In this document: piece after piece, positions 5,136-7,690 of the stretch
Numbering within the stretch: the first letter of the stretch is position 1
Layout of the letters: each line of letters opens with the position of its first letter
NCBI GenBank assembly: GCA_028679495.1
Contig: JAJRBK010000075.1
Coordinates: forward strand, 1-7,690
DNA: 7,690 bases
DNA from: Methanobacteriota archaeon
Lineage (GTDB): Archaea > Halobacteriota > Bog-38 > Methanoflorentales > Methanoflorentaceae
Reading direction: 5' to 3'
Made by a program: the position numbers and the translations under genes
The notes under the pieces: generated by a model
Seen by the model: only the letters and a program-made list of their open reading frames with translations
Databases searched by the model: none
What the model was told of the DNA's origin: nothing

Positions 5136-5495
5136 ATGAAAAGTAGCGGGTGTAATCAAGTGGATACACTGGAGATCGAGCACATTCATCAAAAGCTGCA
5201 GACGGATTGGGCTGATTGGTCGGATGCTGAGGACGGCTGCTTGTCGATATGCAAGAAGGAGCTCATGGCCGCAATGCAGGTTATCAACGCCTACCTGGCA
5301 AATTACGACCTTAAAACACGAATAGAGAAGGATCCGACGATGAAGGTGTGTGAGTTTTGTGAAGGGAACTATAAGGGGGCGGAACCGGTCTGCCACAACT
5401 GTTTGCTCGATATAAAGTTCAAGCTCCGAAGGTTGAGCTGTCTATTGAGCCATGAAGACCTGCGCAAGGTGTACTCCGAGCGCATTGAGTTGTGA
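5136..5495 (+). CDS. Hypothetical protein with C-terminal two-CxxC zinc-binding motif
   Basis: This 119-residue soluble protein is not a family I can name. Residues about 8-66 are predicted helical and rich in charged residues (EIEHIHQKLQTDWADW, KKELMAAMQVINAYL) and could form a helical hairpin or coiled coil. A CxxC pair at residues 72/75 (CEFC) and another at 86/89 (CHNC) then form a probable four-cysteine zinc knuckle with a ten-residue spacer. A basic helical tail (KFKLRRL, LRKVYSERIEL) follows. This layout suits protein or nucleic-acid binding, but no activity can be assigned. The start is uncertain. The ATG at 5136 lacks a clear ribosome binding site, and a GTG at 5160 (codon 9) is an alternative. 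It stands alone between gene-free stretches. Confidence 0.65.
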   Translation: MKSSGCNQVDTLEIEHIHQKLQTDWADWSDAEDGCLSICKKELMAAMQVINAYLANYDLKTRIEKDPTMKVCEFCEGNYKGAEPVCHNCLLDIKFKLRRLSCLLSHEDLRKVYSERIEL

Positions 5496-5741
5496 CGCCC
5501 TTGCGGCTCCGATAGCGCAGGTTCCTTTCGACTCATCGCTCATAGGGGGTAGTCATGCTGCGCCGGCTGTTTTTCTGTCTATCTAAGGCAGCACATCGCT
5601 TCTAAGGCTCGGGCAGCTTCTTTCTTTTTTGTATGTATGGTGTCGGGAAACACTGATATAACACTCACGTGGTGTGATCTCAAGGTCCTGTCCTGAAAAC
5701 CGCGTTGGCACCGAAAAAGGAGAGTATTTTATTTTAGATAG
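5496..5741. other. Gene-free stretch before the DUF308 gene
   Basis: No protein gene is supported. A 16-codon frame at 5555-5605 follows AGGGGG (5544-5549) but is too short to call. A pyrimidine-rich run, TTCTTTCTTTTTTG, at about 5618-5631 could end transcription from the gene at 5136. The string CGAAAAAGGAG near 5712-5722 recurs at about 5790-5800 as the working ribosome binding site of the next gene; here no start codon follows. Confidence 0.4.
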
Positions 5742-5750
5742 CTATAAATA
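5742..5750 (+). promoter_or_regulatory. TATA box of the DUF308 gene
   Basis: CTATAAATA lies about 63-71 bases before the ATG at 5813, in an A/T-rich stretch. Transcription would begin near 5770-5775, leaving a leader of about 40 bases that contains the ribosome binding site. It is the most convincing promoter in the window. Confidence 0.55.
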
Positions 5751-5794
5751 TTTTTCAGACGTCACTTCTGCCACTCAACACTGAACAATCGAAA

Positions 5795-5803
5795 AAGGAG
5801 GTG
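5795..5803 (+). promoter_or_regulatory. Strong Shine-Dalgarno site (AAGGAGGTG)
   Basis: It is a near-perfect complement of the 16S rRNA 3' end, nine bases before the ATG at 5813. It fixes that start and suggests high translation of the membrane protein. Confidence 0.85.
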
Positions 5804-5812
5804 TAACGCAAA

Positions 5813-6349
5813 ATGGCTGAAAGACATTCCATGTGGGTTCGTGCTGCCGAAATTATTGCCGGTATTATCGTCCTCATTCTCGCAGTGTACGTTATTTTTA
5901 ATCCCAATGTTGCTATTGGCTTGCTTCGGCTCATACTTGGCATTGGACTCATCATCTTGGGTCTCAGTCTCATCGCAAGTGGTGCGGGGGCGCGGACGGC
6001 TCGCATGGGCGGTAGAGTGCTAACCATCATACTAGGCATTATCGTGCTCGCTTTGGGGGTTGCAGCGATCGTGTATACCAACTTCGGTAGCGATTTGCTG
6101 TTAATCATCTTCGCGATCGGATTGCTGCTTAATGCGATTGGGAGGATAGCGTTCGCAGGATATGCTGTAGGAGCGGGAGCCCCTTCGTGGATACGTGGGA
6201 CAAGCATGGTTCTTGGCATCATAGCGCTGATCATCGCTATACTGGTAATCGTGTTCCCAAGCTTAGGCTTCGGACTTCTCGTCCTTCTAGTGGCGCTGGC
6301 GCTGCTTTTGTTAGGAATCGAGCTCATCGTTGCAGGAGTAGCAAGCTGA
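5813..6349 (+). CDS. DUF308 / HdeD-like six-span membrane protein
   Basis: This 178-residue protein is almost entirely hydrophobic, with six likely membrane spans at about 10-28, 34-56, 68-88, 94-117, 128-148 and 153-176. It is built from three repeats of a two-helix unit. Each repeat starts with a Gly-Ile-Ile-Val/Ala-Leu motif (AGIIVLILAVYVIF, LGIIVLALGVAAIV, LGIIALIIAILVIV), continues through an Asn/Ser-Phe/Pro turn, and closes with an Ile-Ala-x-Gly or Val-Ala-Gly element (LIASG, RIAFAG, LIVAG). This is the pattern of the DUF308/HdeD family, whose E. coli member is linked to acid resistance. The biochemical role of the family is unknown. Length and span number match the family. TATA box, strong ribosome binding site and terminator show a single-gene transcription unit. 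A stress role is inference from the family. Confidence 0.88.
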   Translation: MAERHSMWVRAAEIIAGIIVLILAVYVIFNPNVAIGLLRLILGIGLIILGLSLIASGAGARTARMGGRVLTIILGIIVLALGVAAIVYTNFGSDLLLIIFAIGLLLNAIGRIAFAGYAVGAGAPSWIRGTSMVLGIIALIIAILVIVFPSLGFGLLVLLVALALLLLGIELIVAGVAS

Positions 6350-6380
6350 AGCGGCTGAGAGGCCGCTCATCTTTTTTCTT
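6350..6380 (+). terminator. Hairpin plus T-run terminator after the DUF308 gene
   Basis: AGCGGC at 6350-6355 pairs with GCCGCT at 6362-6367 around a six-base loop. CATCTTTTTTCTT follows directly. It begins one base after the TGA of the membrane protein gene. Confidence 0.75.
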
Positions 6381-6391
6381 GGAGTTTTACA

Positions 6392-6408
6392 GTGCTGATA
6401 TTCAGCAC
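6392..6408. promoter_or_regulatory. Short perfect dyad (GTGCTGA-TAT-TCAGCAC)
   Basis: It has seven-base arms around a three-base centre, 12 bases past the T-run of the terminator. It could be a second hairpin or a dimeric-repressor operator for the gene starting at 6581, but that start is 170 bases away. Confidence 0.4.
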
Positions 6409-6580
6409 ACCTGTCGCGTCCGTCAGCAAACCATTGCGTGAGCTGCGGCGTACCCCCGCTAGATCGAGTGGGCGAAAGGTACTTGATGCCTAACGCAGAC
6501 CAAAGAATAGCTCGATGCTGAGAGGAACGCAGAAAAGTGCGCATATGCACGATGGCAGTAAGTCCGGTGGGTGAAAAAAC

Positions 6581-6820
6581 GTGAAGCGGCAATACATCGC
6601 GCTCTTAATCGTGCTTGCGGCGCTCGTCATCCTCTCGTTTTGGGCAGCCAGTACCACCACCACGCACGATATTGAAAGGCAGCTCACAAATACATCGAAC
6701 GAGCAGCACGGAGGCAACGAGGGGCTCATTGAGGGGAATCTGCTGTTGTACCTCGGCGTGACCGGCATGCTTTTCGTTATCGCGGCAGCGGCGTACTTTC
6801 TCGTTCTTAAAAAAAGATGA
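6581..6820 (+). CDS. Small two-span membrane protein, hypothetical
   Basis: This 79-residue protein is not of a recognised family. A first hydrophobic segment at about 5-22 follows Lys-Arg and could be a signal anchor. A polar loop (about 24-50) with a Thr-rich start (STTTTHD), Asn, Gln and His-Gly-Gly follows. A second span at about 54-75 ends in the basic tail LKKR. The predicted topology is both ends in the cytoplasm, with the polar loop outside. The GTG start is forced by an in-frame TGA three codons upstream (6572-6574), and GGTGGGTGA at 6566-6574 supplies the ribosome binding site. No clear TATA box is visible. The gene converges on the proline dehydrogenase with about 50 bases between the stop codons. 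Composition and the ribosome binding site make it more likely real than not. Confidence 0.65.
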   Translation: MKRQYIALLIVLAALVILSFWAASTTTTHDIERQLTNTSNEQHGGNEGLIEGNLLLYLGVTGMLFVIAAAAYFLVLKKR

Positions 6821-6855
6821 TGCTCTCCTTGAAGACGCCGTGCTTCGCCTCACGC

Positions 6856-6870
6856 GATGGGCTGCCCATC
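6856..6870. terminator. Hairpin between convergent genes
   Basis: GATGGG-CTG-CCCATC is a perfect six-base stem with a three-base loop, midway between the stops of the small membrane protein and the proline dehydrogenase. A seven-A run at 6809-6815 reads as T7 on the minus strand about 40 bases farther on. Together they could end the proline dehydrogenase transcript. Confidence 0.45.
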
Positions 6871-6872
6871 CT

Positions 6873-7682
6873 CTAAGGGACAGGAGCGCGGTGCAACACT
6901 TCGAGCGATCGTAGGTACTGTCGTCGTCGGGTCTCGTAGCCCGCAGCGTGCTCGCCAAACGGCACGTACTCAGACACCCGCCAGCCGTCGTTGACCATAG
7001 CGGTCTTTGTCTGGTCAGCAAGGCCTTTCAGAAAGCCAAACTCCACCATATCCTTCCGCGCCTCCATGCGCGTCATCATCCACGCGAGCAATTCTGGATC
7101 ATGCGTCCCGACAGCGAAAAAGACCTTCTCGGCGTAGAGAAGATCGATAAGCGCCTTGAAACGCTGTTGGATAGCACCAAAATCACGGATCGTTCCCATA
7201 TACGCGCCTTTGACAACGCGTGCCGTCCCCCCTTCGGTGCATATCCGCACAAGATCGTCACGGGTACGATCCATATACGCTTGAAGCGCTACAGTCACGG
7301 TCCGCCCTTGTCTCGCACATGCACGCGTGACGTCAATCGTGTACTCGATAAGATTGGGCACCTCCATATCAATCTCAAAACCGATATTTCGGCGCGCCGT
7401 CTCCTCGGCGATGGCCCGCACATTCGCACGGCACTGTTGCTGATCGAAAAGAGCGCCTAAGGCACTGAGCTTTACCGTCAAGGAGGCGTTCAATCCATGC
7501 TCATCGATCGTCCGCGCAGCGCTCATGTACGCGTCAACCGAGTCTGTAGCTTGGTCGGCCTTCCGTGCGTATTCACCAAGCACGTCGACTATACAACGAA
7601 TGCCCTGTTCATTCCGCGTTGCACACCAGTGCACAGCGCTTGGAAGATCGGGCAGCGTCCAACGGGTGTCATGTGAAGCCAT
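6873..7682 (-). CDS. Proline dehydrogenase (stand-alone PutA PRODH-type barrel)
   Basis: This 269-residue protein belongs to the FAD-dependent proline dehydrogenase family, which oxidises L-proline to delta-1-pyrroline-5-carboxylate. Barrel motifs appear in order: IVDVLGE (31-37), VKLSALG (70-76), FEIDMEVPNLIEYT (102-115, where the family has an Asp-Met-Glu), VALQAYMDRT (131-140), RVVKGAYM (155-162), AVGTHDPEL (190-198), VEFGFLKG (213-220) and the signature YVPFGEHAAGYETRRRQYL (239-257). The paired arginines of that signature bind the proline carboxylate in known members. It has no P5C dehydrogenase domain, so it is the monofunctional form. The ATG at 7682 is firm on the upstream side: an in-frame TAG stands two codons before it. 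The N-terminus is about 20-30 residues shorter than many relatives, but the first barrel elements are present. The leading GGTAG is a weak ribosome binding site. A P5C dehydrogenase gene may lie beyond the window edge. Confidence 0.92.
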   Translation of the reverse strand: MASHDTRWTLPDLPSAVHWCATRNEQGIRCIVDVLGEYARKADQATDSVDAYMSAARTIDEHGLNASLTVKLSALGALFDQQQCRANVRAIAEETARRNIGFEIDMEVPNLIEYTIDVTRACARQGRTVTVALQAYMDRTRDDLVRICTEGGTARVVKGAYMGTIRDFGAIQQRFKALIDLLYAEKVFFAVGTHDPELLAWMMTRMEARKDMVEFGFLKGLADQTKTAMVNDGWRVSEYVPFGEHAAGYETRRRQYLRSLEVLHRAPVP

Positions 7683-7690
7683 TATCTACC

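Noticed and set aside
5555..5605. 16-codon frame after AGGGGG
   Set aside because: Too short and without any conserved feature to call.
5755..6327. Long minus-strand open frame opposite the DUF308 gene
   Set aside because: Composition is the mirror of hydrophobic codons (Met, Ser, Pro, Arg-rich); the plus strand has promoter, ribosome binding site, repeats and terminator.
6948..7460. Plus-strand open frame of 170 codons
   Set aside because: Shadow of the proline dehydrogenase gene, which carries all family motifs.

Overview
The window looks like a stretch of archaeal chromosome, most likely euryarchaeal. Several genes have an A/T-rich TATA-like box about 25-60 bases before the start. Shine-Dalgarno sites occur with GTG starts, and there is a membrane-anchored zinc-ribbon protein with a Thr/Pro-rich tail of a type common in methanogen-related lineages. 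I cannot place the organism more closely, and the lineage is inference.

Coding density is low, roughly half of the bases, and the gaps contain at least one clear gene remnant. Positions 1-1330 hold a short cysteine-rich ORF (minus), a broken TetR-type regulator start (plus, 650-758) and a zinc-ribbon/single-span membrane protein with a low-complexity tail (minus). Positions 1330-2680 have no convincing gene, but contain a 13-bp inverted repeat with long spacing, a possible decayed mini-ORF and an A/T island. Positions 2685-4003 hold a divergent pair: a universal stress protein (minus) and a PP2C-type Ser/Thr protein phosphatase (plus). Positions 4159-4540 carry very short ORFs joined by TGATG and ATGA overlaps, the last with a possible helix-turn-helix. 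A frame with one internal stop follows. Positions 5136-5495 encode an unrecognised protein with two CxxC pairs.

Positions 5813-6349 are the best-defined transcription unit: TATA box, strong Shine-Dalgarno site, a six-span DUF308/HdeD-like membrane protein built from three two-helix repeats, and a hairpin plus T-run terminator. A small two-span membrane protein (6581-6820) then converges on a stand-alone proline dehydrogenase (6873-7682, minus).

The genes are mostly single units facing different ways, not an operon. The Usp, PP2C and DUF308 genes fit a loose stress and signalling theme, but nothing in the sequence ties them into one system. I do not see a convincing undescribed system. The best leads are the decayed regulator, the overlapping mini-ORFs, the Usp with altered nucleotide-binding residues, and the spaced inverted repeat at 2002-2094.
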